In this document: positions 14,767 through 21,806 of the stretch, in pieces
Position numbering within the stretch: the first letter of the stretch is position 1
How the letters are laid out: every line of letters starts with the position of its first letter
DNA from: a virus
Reading direction: 5' to 3' (one strand)
Virus record (IMG/VR): IMGVR_UViG_3300002231_000534
Location: 1-22,358 of that record
Length of the DNA: 22,358 bases
Notes under the pieces: model-generated
What the model was told of the DNA's origin: nothing
What the model saw: the letters and a program-made list of their open reading frames with translations, nothing else
Database searches by the model: none
Made by a program: the position numbers and the translations under genes

Positions 14767-15985
14767 TTATGAAGTTCAAGACGGGGACACACTTGAATCA
14801 ATAGCCCGTAAACAGTACGGTATTGACGATAAACAGGCATTAATCCAGAACGCAAACCCAGGTTTACCAGAAACTCTTACCCCTGGAACAAACCTTACAA
14901 CCCCCACTGACCCGGATGCACCCACCGACGTTGTACAAAATGTTGGTACTGAGCCCGATACCGTATCAATCCTGGTAAATGGTCAACGCTTCCGGTTCTG
15001 GGAATCGGTAACGCTGAGAAGATCCCTTGACGCCTTTGACACTGTGGGTTTTTCCGCAATCATGGACGCCACCGCCCCAGGATTTAAAGAGACTTTTCGC
15101 CCCTTCTCCTTTCAAACTGTTGAGATATTCATAGGGAGTACCCGATTTTTCACCGGTACGATGATTGGTGTATCTCCTGACCTGCAGCCATCCACTAAAA
15201 GAGTATCGGTGAGTTGTTATGCAAAACCGGGGGTACTGGTAGACTGTAATATGCCAGCCTCAGCCTACCCGTTGCAATTTTTTGATCAGGGTTTGCAAGA
15301 GATATCGGCCACACTTGCCGCCCCCTTTGGTATTGGGGTAGAGTTCTCAGCCAACCAGGGGGACACCTTTGAAGATGTGACTTGTGATATATCGCGTAAA
15401 GTGCACGATTTTCTCTCTGACCTTGCAAGGCAAAGAAACCTTGTAATAAGTAACACCGCTGATGGCAAAATGGTTTTTCAGTCCTCCATTGCCAGCGGCC
15501 AACCTGTGGTCACCATCGACCAGGGAAAAGCGCCACTAGTGGAGGTGGTCCCTAATTTCAACCCTCAGAATTATTACAGTGACGTTACAGGCATTGAACC
15601 CACCATTTTGGGGCTTGAGGGTGCACAATTCACGGTAAAAAATGACAAGTTAAAAGGGGTGATTAGACCACACACATTTGTAACCCAAGATACTCAAGAG
15701 GGTGCTGTACCCGCCGCCGTAAATGCCAAAATGGGGCGTATGTTTGGAAATATGGCAAGTTACAGCGTGCGCGTACCAACATGGAGAGATCCCCAGGACA
15801 ACCTGTGGGAGCCTAACACCATTGTTAAACTTACGGCCCCCGATGCAATGATTTACAATGCCTATGATTTTGTGATACGCTCTGTGGAGTTCACCAGGAC
15901 ACCCACCTCATTTGATGCAATTCTAAACCTGGTTATGCCTGGAAGTTTCAGCGGTGAGATACCGGAGGTTTTACCATGGGATTAA
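14759..15985 (+). CDS. Baseplate hub protein (Mu gp44/gpP-like) with N-terminal LysM-like domain
   Basis: This 408-residue protein is the baseplate hub, equivalent to T4 gp27 and Mu gp44. The hub part starts near residue 68 (VSILVNGQRFRFWESVTLRR) and includes DAFDTVGFSA, FRPFSFQTVEIFIGSTRFFT, SVSCYAKPGVLVDC, HDFLSDLARQRNLVISNTAD and the terminal WEPNTIVKLTAPDAM. Residues 3-50 (YEVQDGDTLESIARKQYG, then ALIQNANPGLPETLTPGTNL) form a LysM / tail protein X-like domain, in P2 a separate protein (gpX). The start is TTG 14759 with GGGAGG at 14744-14749 and a 9-nt spacer. Confidence 0.88.
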   Translation: MSNYEVQDGDTLESIARKQYGIDDKQALIQNANPGLPETLTPGTNLTTPTDPDAPTDVVQNVGTEPDTVSILVNGQRFRFWESVTLRRSLDAFDTVGFSAIMDATAPGFKETFRPFSFQTVEIFIGSTRFFTGTMIGVSPDLQPSTKRVSVSCYAKPGVLVDCNMPASAYPLQFFDQGLQEISATLAAPFGIGVEFSANQGDTFEDVTCDISRKVHDFLSDLARQRNLVISNTADGKMVFQSSIASGQPVVTIDQGKAPLVEVVPNFNPQNYYSDVTGIEPTILGLEGAQFTVKNDKLKGVIRPHTFVTQDTQEGAVPAAVNAKMGRMFGNMASYSVRVPTWRDPQDNLWEPNTIVKLTAPDAMIYNAYDFVIRSVEFTRTPTSFDAILNLVMPGSFSGEIPEVLPWD

Positions 15986-16242
15986 TTGCGGGTAGAATAG
16001 CCAAACTGTTGAGCTTTGTTCGTGGTGAGCGTAACTCAGCCAAACTCTCAGATGTTACGGTTGACCCTGGTGGTAAAGCAAATGTACGCGGTCAACATTT
16101 TGCCTCACCTGGTGACGATGCTTTCCCACTTGAGACCGACTATGCTGTAATTGTATCAATTCCCAGGAGTAGGGGTGGTGATGGTGCGGTGGTTGGTTAT
16201 GCTGATATTCTTACCGACAAAAAAACCACAGCGGGAGAGTAA
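15976..16242 (+). CDS. Baseplate spike protein (Mu gp45-like), N-terminal piece (frame broken)
   Basis: This 88-residue frame is the N-terminal part of the baseplate assembly/spike protein that sits beneath the hub. It includes an OB-fold-like region: RGQHFASPGDDAFPLETDYA, VIVSIPRSRGGDGAVVGYAD and ILTDKKTTAGE, after which families of this type continue with a KRIYAR-like block. That block is present, but in the +1 frame after TAA 16240-16242. Removing the T at 16240 yields GAG AAA CGC, reading AGEKRIYARN, and joins the two parts into about 221 residues. GGAGG just upstream gives a clear SD for ATG 15976. Confidence 0.8.
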   Translation: MGLIAGRIAKLLSFVRGERNSAKLSDVTVDPGGKANVRGQHFASPGDDAFPLETDYAVIVSIPRSRGGDGAVVGYADILTDKKTTAGE

Positions 16243-16642
16243 ACGCATTTACGCCCGGAACTCCTCCAGTGGTGCCGATGTCGTTGAGTTGTGGTTAAAA
16301 AATACCGCACAGGCTGTACTCTCCAATGCAAACGGTTCAGTGGTGCTCAACCCTAATGGTTCAGTGGTTGTGTCCAGTCCAGCTGGTACCGTAACGGTTG
16401 CCGCTGATGGTTCTATTACCCTGGTAAATGGGAGTGGAAGTATTGCTCTTGCTGCTTCGGGTATTGTCACAATCAACGGATTGACTATCGATACATCAGG
16501 TAATTTACAAACATCGGGGTCAATTCAAGGTGGTGCTGTATCTGGTGCGAGTGTTGTCGAGACCAGCGGTAGTATCAACTTGAAGGATCATGTACACAGT
16601 GGTGTGCAATCTGGTGGAAGTAACACGGGACCGGCACAGTGA
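16241..16642 (+). CDS. Baseplate spike protein (Mu gp45-like), C-terminal piece
   Basis: The +1 frame from 16241 reads KRIYARNSSSGADVVELWLK, followed by a repetitive beta-helix-like spike: SNANGSVVLNPNGSVVV, GTVTVAADGSITLVNGSGSI and GLTIDTSGNLQTSGSI. It ends DHVHSGVQSGGSNTGPAQ, where the HxH pair matches the iron-binding apex described for P2 gpV and related spike proteins. An earlier ATG in this frame (16151) exists but reads antisense-like sequence inside the N-terminal piece, and no SD precedes it, so this part is a continuation, not an independent gene. Confidence 0.8.
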   Translation, partial: KRIYARNSSSGADVVELWLKNTAQAVLSNANGSVVLNPNGSVVVSSPAGTVTVAADGSITLVNGSGSIALAASGIVTINGLTIDTSGNLQTSGSIQGGAVSGASVVETSGSINLKDHVHSGVQSGGSNTGPAQ

Positions 16643-16669
16643 TTGATTATCAGATAATACGGGTATACT
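16643..16669 (+). promoter_or_regulatory. Weak promoter-like sequence before GP46
   Basis: TTGATT (16643-16648) and TATACT (16664-16669) are spaced by 15 nt, the same -10 box and spacing as the candidate before the sheath gene. It falls in the 33-nt gap between the gp45-like and GP46 genes, where no clear SD is seen. This is a weak match and may be coincidence. Confidence 0.2.
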
Positions 16670-16675
16670 GGTCAA

Positions 16676-17137
16676 ATGGCTGATAATCAACAAGGCGACG
16701 TATACCTCTTTCAAATCAACGATGATGGTGAGATCAACGTTGAGGGTGGTATTGTTGAAATGCGCGGTAGTCTTGAGACTTCTGCTTATCTTTCCTTGTG
16801 GGGTGGTAATGAGGATGACACTGGTGGTCAAGAATCAACCCGTACATGGTGGGGAAACATCATTGAAAATGAGCCATCACGTAAATATGTGAGTCGCACT
16901 CAAAACCTGTTACAGTCTCTACCGCTTGTCACCGGCAACCTTGGCCGTGTGGAGGATGCCGCAAAACGAGACCTTCAATGGTTACTTGATGACAATGTGG
17001 CCACAGCTCTCACCGTTACGGCGACTATTCCAGCGTTGAACACCCTTCAAATTACCATCGACATTGAGGCGCAGGGTGACGTAAAAACAATTACATTCCT
17101 TGCTAACTGGCAAAGAGATATTGAGGCAAATACATGA
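16676..17137 (+). CDS. Baseplate protein, Mu GP46 family
   Basis: This 153-residue protein belongs to the GP46 family of baseplate wedge proteins, functionally like T4 gp25 / P2 gpW (Mu gp46). The sequence begins GDVYLFQINDDGEINVEGGI, followed by LETSAYLSLWGG and the family's WWGN motif (RTWWGNIIENEPSRKYVSR), then a long helical stretch with EDAAKRDLQWLLDD and a final beta part with LQITIDIEAQGDVKTITF. It shares ATGA with the following J gene, consistent with wedge partners being made together. Confidence 0.88.
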   Translation: MADNQQGDVYLFQINDDGEINVEGGIVEMRGSLETSAYLSLWGGNEDDTGGQESTRTWWGNIIENEPSRKYVSRTQNLLQSLPLVTGNLGRVEDAAKRDLQWLLDDNVATALTVTATIPALNTLQITIDIEAQGDVKTITFLANWQRDIEANT

Positions 17138-18339
17138 GTTTAACCACTCCCACCACTGCAGAGATTGACGCTAACATCATATCTCAACTTGAGGCGTCTC
17201 TGAGTCAAACTATACCGCTTTTACCCAAAGCCTTTCTACGTGTTTTGGCCCGTGTACTTGCCGGTGTTTTCATCATTTTATACAAGTATGGCGGGTTCAT
17301 ATTCCTGCAAATGTTTGTTGCTTCCGCTTCAAATAGCCCCACAGAAGTCAACGGGGAGATTATTACACCATTGCAATTATGGGGTGACTTGATAGGTATT
17401 GGTTTACCTACCCCAGCCACCCAGGCAGAGCTTGTCATTGATATAACTGTGACCAACCAGGTGGGGACACTTCCCACAAACTCCCAACTTGTAGGCGCTA
17501 AAAATGGTGTAACTTATATTACACTCGGGGCTGTGACCCTGGACGCTGCAGTCAAACAAGCCACAGTGAGGGCTGTTTCTGATCAATCAGGTGGTGGAGG
17601 TGCTGGAGTCATTGGCAACCTTGACCCAGGTGACGAAATGAGCTTTGCAAACCCCCTAGCAAATGTGGCGCGTACCGCTGTGGTCGATTCTCAGACTGTC
17701 ACTGGTGCTGATGGTGAGAGTACAGATGCCTACAGGCAAAGGGTTATTGATCGTTTTCAGAAATTGCCCCAGGGTGGTGCATATGCTGATTATGAGTTGT
17801 GGGCTGAGGAAGTAGCGGGAATTATCAACGCTTATCCTTATACCTCCAGCAATCCCGGTGAAGTAGACGTTTATAGTGAGGCTACGGTAGCGAGTTCAGG
17901 GGACCCTGACGGTATCCCAACTGCCGCACAGCTTCAGGCGGTGCTTGACTCTATTGAACTCGATGAGAATGGATTACCCACCAGGCGTCCAGCTAACGCC
18001 TATGTTAATTCTCTACCCATCACCCGTACCGGTTTTAACTCTGATGTATCAGGTATCTCAGGTGTTTCAGACCTTGCCACTGTTCAAGCTGATATCACCA
18101 CGGCTATTGAGGATTACTTCCTCAACGCTGAACCTTTCATCACCGGGTTGACCATTCTTCCCAGGCGTGACAGGTTGACCCAATCCGCGGTAATCGGTAT
18201 TGTGGAAGACATTGTAACAGCTGCCAACGGTACTTTCACCACTGTGGTATTTAGTGAGGATGGTGTTGGAACACCGCTCACCCTGTACTCACTTGGTGAG
18301 GGTGAAAAATCCAAATCGGTCACGGTGAGCTTTAGTTAA
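17134..18339 (+). CDS. Baseplate J family protein (Mu gp47)
   Basis: This 401-residue protein is the baseplate wedge protein J/gp47, related to T4 gp6. It shows an N-terminal helical region (ANIISQLEASLSQTIPLLPK), a hydrophobic stretch with FIILYKYGGFIFLQMFVASA, LWGDLIGIGLPTPATQAE, then the J core with GTLPTNSQLVGAKNGVTYIT and GESTDAYRQRVIDRFQKLPQGGAYADYE, the last being the family signature. The C-terminal part carries DRLTQSAVIGIVEDIV. The start overlaps GP46 by 4 nt, and the stop shares one base with the following ATG. Confidence 0.93.
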   Translation: MSLTTPTTAEIDANIISQLEASLSQTIPLLPKAFLRVLARVLAGVFIILYKYGGFIFLQMFVASASNSPTEVNGEIITPLQLWGDLIGIGLPTPATQAELVIDITVTNQVGTLPTNSQLVGAKNGVTYITLGAVTLDAAVKQATVRAVSDQSGGGGAGVIGNLDPGDEMSFANPLANVARTAVVDSQTVTGADGESTDAYRQRVIDRFQKLPQGGAYADYELWAEEVAGIINAYPYTSSNPGEVDVYSEATVASSGDPDGIPTAAQLQAVLDSIELDENGLPTRRPANAYVNSLPITRTGFNSDVSGISGVSDLATVQADITTAIEDYFLNAEPFITGLTILPRRDRLTQSAVIGIVEDIVTAANGTFTTVVFSEDGVGTPLTLYSLGEGEKSKSVTVSFS

Positions 18340-19064
18340 TGTTGTTTTTACGGATATTTCAACACCTTCTACCCAATGCAAGGGCCTGGAGGATCACTGT
18401 TGATAAGAAGTTGCGGCAATTCTTTGAGGGACTTGCCCCGCTTGGTTCAGATATCCGGGATTTTTTTGACGGTATTTTTGGTGATATATTCCCAGCCACC
18501 ACCAGGGAGTTGGATTATTGGGAGGACCAATTTGGCCTACCACGTACCCTCACGGTCGAGCAAGAACGACGGGACCGGTTAGACGGGGCGTGGAAAGCCC
18601 TTGGCGGTCAATCCCCCCGTTACATCCAAGACACCCTACAGAACGCCGGTTTTGACGTATATGTGCATGAGTGGTGGCAATTACCGGAGCAACCCACACC
18701 AGACCCCCAGGTTCCCAGGATACCGAAACTCATCCTTGAGGATGGCGCGGGACCTATCTCAGGTATGCAGACCGGGGCAATCACCGCTCAAACTGGATCA
18801 CAACAGGCGCAAACCGGTGGTATCCTTGTACGTGAGGGTTACCCCCTGGTAAACAATGATGATGTGGTAACTGTCCCAAATGACGCCTCAAAATGGCCTT
18901 ATTTCCTGTATATTGCTGGTGAGAATTTTGTTGACACTCCATCCGGTTTACCAATCGTAGATGTTGCTACAATACCAGCAACCAGGAGATCAGAATTTGA
19001 AGCGCTATGTCTTAAAATATGCCCGTGCCAACAGTGGCTCGGTCTCATCGTGGAGTATGTATAG
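18339..19064 (+). CDS. Baseplate protein Mu gp48-like (DUF2313)
   Basis: This 241-residue protein fits the DUF2313/Mu gp48 family that follows gp47 and belongs to the baseplate periphery, comparable to P2 gpI. Typical features are an N-terminal LLPNARAWRI, helical FFEGLAPLGSDIRDFFDGIF, the motif ATTRELDYWEDQFGL, ERRDRLDGAWKALGGQSP, YIQDTLQNAGFDVYVHEWW, and the C-terminal RRSEFEALCLKICPCQQWLG. Start is ATG 18339 sharing a base with the J stop; no strong SD, so coupling is likely. It ends one base before the fibre gene begins. Confidence 0.9.
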   Translation: MLFLRIFQHLLPNARAWRITVDKKLRQFFEGLAPLGSDIRDFFDGIFGDIFPATTRELDYWEDQFGLPRTLTVEQERRDRLDGAWKALGGQSPRYIQDTLQNAGFDVYVHEWWQLPEQPTPDPQVPRIPKLILEDGAGPISGMQTGAITAQTGSQQAQTGGILVREGYPLVNNDDVVTVPNDASKWPYFLYIAGENFVDTPSGLPIVDVATIPATRRSEFEALCLKICPCQQWLGLIVEYV

Positions 19065-20108
19065 ATGGCTCTAGATCCAAGTACTGAAGCTGCTTTTGTA
19101 GGTCGTTTTACCGCCGCTGATGCAAGTTACCCGTATGGGAGCACCAAAGAGGAAACCTCAGCGGGTGCCAATGATGGTACACCCTTTACAAAACGTCGTG
19201 ATGATGATGTGTGGGGTTTTCATCAAGCTCTATTAGTTGCCGGTAGTGTTACCCCTAGCGGTAATCCTGATACTGTTCTTGCTTCCGATTATCTAACCGC
19301 TATCAACAATCTTATTGGTGGAGCTGTGGTCACTGACCATGGAGGGTTGACCGGTTTGGGTGATGATGACCACACCCAATATATTCTTGCAAGTGGTTCA
19401 AGGGCGTTCAGTGGTGTTGTGAGTGGTGTTACTCCAACGATTGCCGCCCACCTTGCAACAAAGGGTTATGTTGACACCACTGTGGTCACTGACCATGGAG
19501 GGTTGACCGGTTTGGGTGATGATGACCACACTCAATATACAAAGGCTGACGGTACAAGGGCTTTCACTGGTACTGTAAGTGGTGTGACTCCTACAGCAAA
19601 CGCCCACCTTGCAACAAAACAATATGTTGATGACAATGCTGGGGTAAGTGTTAGTGTGTTGAGCAATGATGACACTGATTCAGGTTCCTCAACTGCCCCC
19701 GTCCTGAGTGTTTCAACAGGTATCGCAACTGCTAATTGGGACGCTTCAAGTTTCAACCTTGGTATAAATCTCTACGCTGTGAGTAACACTGCAAATAATG
19801 AATTATTTATAGGTAGTGGTACATGGAGTAAAGAAGCGGGTACAGATGATAGTGAGTTTGCATTTACTGGAATGTATCCTGACAGCGGTGATACTGGTAA
19901 CGGTACAGGCGCAACTACTAGGTACACATTTACATCTGAGGAAGACAACACCGGTAATATAGTTGAGTCAAATGGCGCTACACACTATACAGCATTGACA
20001 TGCTATGTCACTGTAAACCTTGGTTTTATTGATTTCCGTACTGTTCTCACATCTGTTTTTGGTCAAGATTTTACACGTTTATCCATATCGGGGATACAAT
20101 TCTCATGA
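19065..20108 (+). CDS. Tail fibre protein with HGGLTGLGDDDHTQY repeats
   Basis: This 347-residue protein is a probable tail fibre, on the basis of its position after gp48 and its motifs. Residues about 88-191 consist of two 52-residue repeats, each starting VVTDHGGLTGLGDDDHTQY and ending in an HLATKxYVD motif, both common in phage fibres and fibre tethers. The N-terminal 85 residues may attach to gp48. The C-terminal 150 residues are beta-rich (LTCYVTVNLGFIDFRTVL) and could include a receptor-binding or trimerising head. It overlaps the next small gene in ATGA. Confidence 0.8.
   Translation: MALDPSTEAAFVGRFTAADASYPYGSTKEETSAGANDGTPFTKRRDDDVWGFHQALLVAGSVTPSGNPDTVLASDYLTAINNLIGGAVVTDHGGLTGLGDDDHTQYILASGSRAFSGVVSGVTPTIAAHLATKGYVDTTVVTDHGGLTGLGDDDHTQYTKADGTRAFTGTVSGVTPTANAHLATKQYVDDNAGVSVSVLSNDDTDSGSSTAPVLSVSTGIATANWDASSFNLGINLYAVSNTANNELFIGSGTWSKEAGTDDSEFAFTGMYPDSGDTGNGTGATTRYTFTSEEDNTGNIVESNGATHYTALTCYVTVNLGFIDFRTVLTSVFGQDFTRLSISGIQFS
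19324..19539 (+). repeat. 52-bp perfect duplication at 156-nt spacing in the fibre gene
   Basis: Positions 19324-19375 and 19480-19531 are identical over 52 bases, and identity continues with one C/T change for another 7 or so bases. The 156-nt offset equals 52 codons, so frame is kept. Identity at DNA level over this block, higher than in the rest of the repeat, suggests a recent duplication or gene conversion, which could change fibre length. Confidence 0.85.
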
Positions 20109-20344
20109 AACTAATACGCGACACATCGTACGTCACTAAAAGTGGTAAAATCGCCCGTGTGACTTTTGACAAAGAGATCCCTGTACAAGGTAAAGATAAA
20201 GCCTTTTACAAGGTGTTCCAGGGTTATACAAATGACGCTGTGGATCTCAAGTGGGCTGAGGATGGCAAAGAGATCGGCGGTACCGATCACATAATTGAAC
20301 TTTATATATCTGAACCTGAGAAAGAGGAGACTACCGATGCCTGA
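20105..20344 (+). CDS. Hypothetical small protein between fibre genes
   Basis: I do not recognise this 79-residue protein. It is charged and beta-like (MKLIRDTSYVTKSGKIARVTFDKEI), with an aromatic middle (KAFYKVFQGYT) and an acidic end (EPEKEETTDA). No signal peptide or membrane segment is visible. It overlaps the preceding fibre by 4 nt and the next gene by 8 nt, so it is part of the same operon. A role in fibre assembly or as a small structural protein is possible, but only from location. Confidence 0.65.
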   Translation: MKLIRDTSYVTKSGKIARVTFDKEIPVQGKDKAFYKVFQGYTNDAVDLKWAEDGKEIGGTDHIIELYISEPEKEETTDA

Positions 20345-20669
20345 TCAATGTCCTGACCAACCACCATACAAGGTAGTACTTGAACACAAGGGTACTTTCA
20401 ACAGTGATGGGAAGATCACCACACCTGGTGCAAATACTGAGTATGTATTTGTAAAAGATGACGGCGCCGGTGGTACTGAACCCGCAGATACAGCCAACGC
20501 TCTCACCGTTAAAGCCATATCAGATGACATGAACATCAAGGTTAACGGTGACCCCCGTAAGATATTTATAGCTGCAGGTGATGCCATCAAGTTTAAAGGC
20601 GTCAACATCACTGATATGATTGTGGTCGAGAGTGGTGTAGAGCTCGCCTTTGTTGGGGGTTATTTCTAA
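20337..20669 (+). CDS. Hypothetical small beta-rich protein, likely virion or fibre accessory
   Basis: This protein of 110 residues starts at ATG 20337, where GAGGAG (20324-20329) lies 7 nt upstream; an earlier ATG at 20295 has no SD. It begins MPDQCPDQPPYKVVLEHKGT, has a glycine/aspartate-rich middle and ends with strand-rich AISDDMNIKVNGDPRKIFIA and AGDAIKFKGVNITDMIVVES. The family is unknown to me, although such beta-rich endings occur in phage surface proteins. It shares TAATG with the next fibre gene. Confidence 0.65.
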   Translation: MPDQCPDQPPYKVVLEHKGTFNSDGKITTPGANTEYVFVKDDGAGGTEPADTANALTVKAISDDMNIKVNGDPRKIFIAAGDAIKFKGVNITDMIVVESGVELAFVGGYF

Positions 20670-20887
20670 TGATTGAATATATCACTGGTGGTACTGGTGG
20701 CGGTGGTGGCGGAGGTGGCCTCACCGGTACGTATGATGCTGGGACCAATACACCCGACCTGACAACCACCCCACCCACTGAGGATGCAAAATACCTCGTT
20801 ATTTGCTCCTGGTATTCTAGGATTTTGGTATTTTATGGTGGTGTCTTGGATCTTAAAGCCACTGACTTTCTTGATTTTCTCCATTGA
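20669..20887 (+). CDS. Fibre/appendage protein, N-terminal piece (frame broken)
   Basis: The frame opens MIEYITGGTGGGGGGGGLTG with a polyglycine linker, then TYDAGTNTPDLTTTPP, a motif that recurs in phage fibre subunits, and DAKYLV. From there the sequence drifts: it continues VICSWYSRILVF and GGVLDLKATDF before ending at TGA 20885-20887. The conserved continuation (FLIFSIDLLTWYKQDN) is in the +1 frame. At least one extra base lies between about 20800 and 20880, for example in CTTTC at 20866-20870. Further compensating indels near 20807-20812 and 20831-20840 are possible. Confidence 0.7.
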   Translation: MIEYITGGTGGGGGGGGLTGTYDAGTNTPDLTTTPPTEDAKYLVICSWYSRILVFYGGVLDLKATDFLDFLH

Positions 20888-21806
20888 TTTACTCACATGG
20901 TACAAACAAGATAATACTCTTGTTGCTTCGGACATTGTCAACGATAGCGCCCGTAATGGTGCAACTGTCAAAGATGCTCTTGAAGATCCTGTACCAACTG
21001 AGTACATTGCTGATCTAGCAATCACACCTATAAAATTAGATTCAAGTGTGGTTGACGATGTTACTATAGAGAAAGGTGACACCGTATCGTATTGGAATGG
21101 TTCTGACACCACCATGAACCAAATTTTGTTGACAAACTACGGTTTTACAGTTGGTAACACAGGATCACTTTTCACCAACTGGAGTGTGGTCAATGGTGAG
21201 TTGGTTTATAGTACAACGGGATCTTCAAGCCCTTGGACTACCCCTCCCACTACTCCTTTTGGTGGTCATTCCTCAGATGTAGTGATATGGGTATATTCCA
21301 CCGGTGACATTGTTGGTGGTAATTGGCAACTGTCCACAGGTTCAGTACCGATGACGGCGGTTGCAACTGATATTTTTGTCACAAATGACAGATTATATAC
21401 AGTCACAATCCCTGTAGGTGATACATTTTATGGTGTCACACGAAGTTCATCAGGACCTTTCTCATGGCGGTGGTACACTGAAGATCCACGCGGGGGAGCG
21501 TTACAAGTCAAAGACGATGGGATAACTGAACCAAAGCTTGACCTGAGCTACCTTGAGTTGAATGAGACCACAGCTCCCACACCTGTGAGTAACACGGTAC
21601 AAATGTACCCAACTACTGATAAGCTGATGAACATCCAGGATGACGCGGGAAACCAAATCAAACTTGGTGTTGAGCAAAAAGTATCAACCCCTGCAACATT
21701 CCCCGTTGCAACCGGGCTCCCATCACAATGGGCGTACGATGGTGTATACGTGTGGTTGTGTGTATCAATAGACACATGGGTGAAATTTGCTGTAATCACT
21801 AGCTAA
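20784..21806 (+). CDS. Fibre/appendage protein, main piece
   Basis: The real coding part of this frame starts around 20811 to 20868, in GILGFWYF or FLIFSIDLLTWYKQDN, and continues as VASDIVNDSARNGATVKDAL, a helical link, then TIEKGDTVSYWNGSDTTMNQ and a large beta-rich region with WSVVNGELVYSTTGSSSPWT and VVIWVYSTGDIVGGNW. The C-terminus has the NTVQMYPTTDKLMNIQDDAG pattern of fibre proteins and ends AYDGVYVWLCVSIDTWVKFA. Joined to the N-terminal piece it gives about 378 residues. The ATG at 20784 has no SD and overlaps the N-terminal piece, so it is not a natural start. Confidence 0.75.
   Translation: MQNTSLFAPGILGFWYFMVVSWILKPLTFLIFSIDLLTWYKQDNTLVASDIVNDSARNGATVKDALEDPVPTEYIADLAITPIKLDSSVVDDVTIEKGDTVSYWNGSDTTMNQILLTNYGFTVGNTGSLFTNWSVVNGELVYSTTGSSSPWTTPPTTPFGGHSSDVVIWVYSTGDIVGGNWQLSTGSVPMTAVATDIFVTNDRLYTVTIPVGDTFYGVTRSSSGPFSWRWYTEDPRGGALQVKDDGITEPKLDLSYLELNETTAPTPVSNTVQMYPTTDKLMNIQDDAGNQIKLGVEQKVSTPATFPVATGLPSQWAYDGVYVWLCVSIDTWVKFAVITS

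Noticed and set aside
16151-16240. Separate start at ATG 16151 for the spike C-terminal piece
   Set aside because: This part overlaps coding sequence of the N-terminal piece in another frame, reads as unrelated residues, and lacks an SD.
11589-20887. A common programmed recoding mechanism in tape measure, gpN, gp45-like and fibre genes
   Set aside because: The shifts have different directions and the flanking sequences share no slip motif, spacing or structure, so unrelated indels are more likely.
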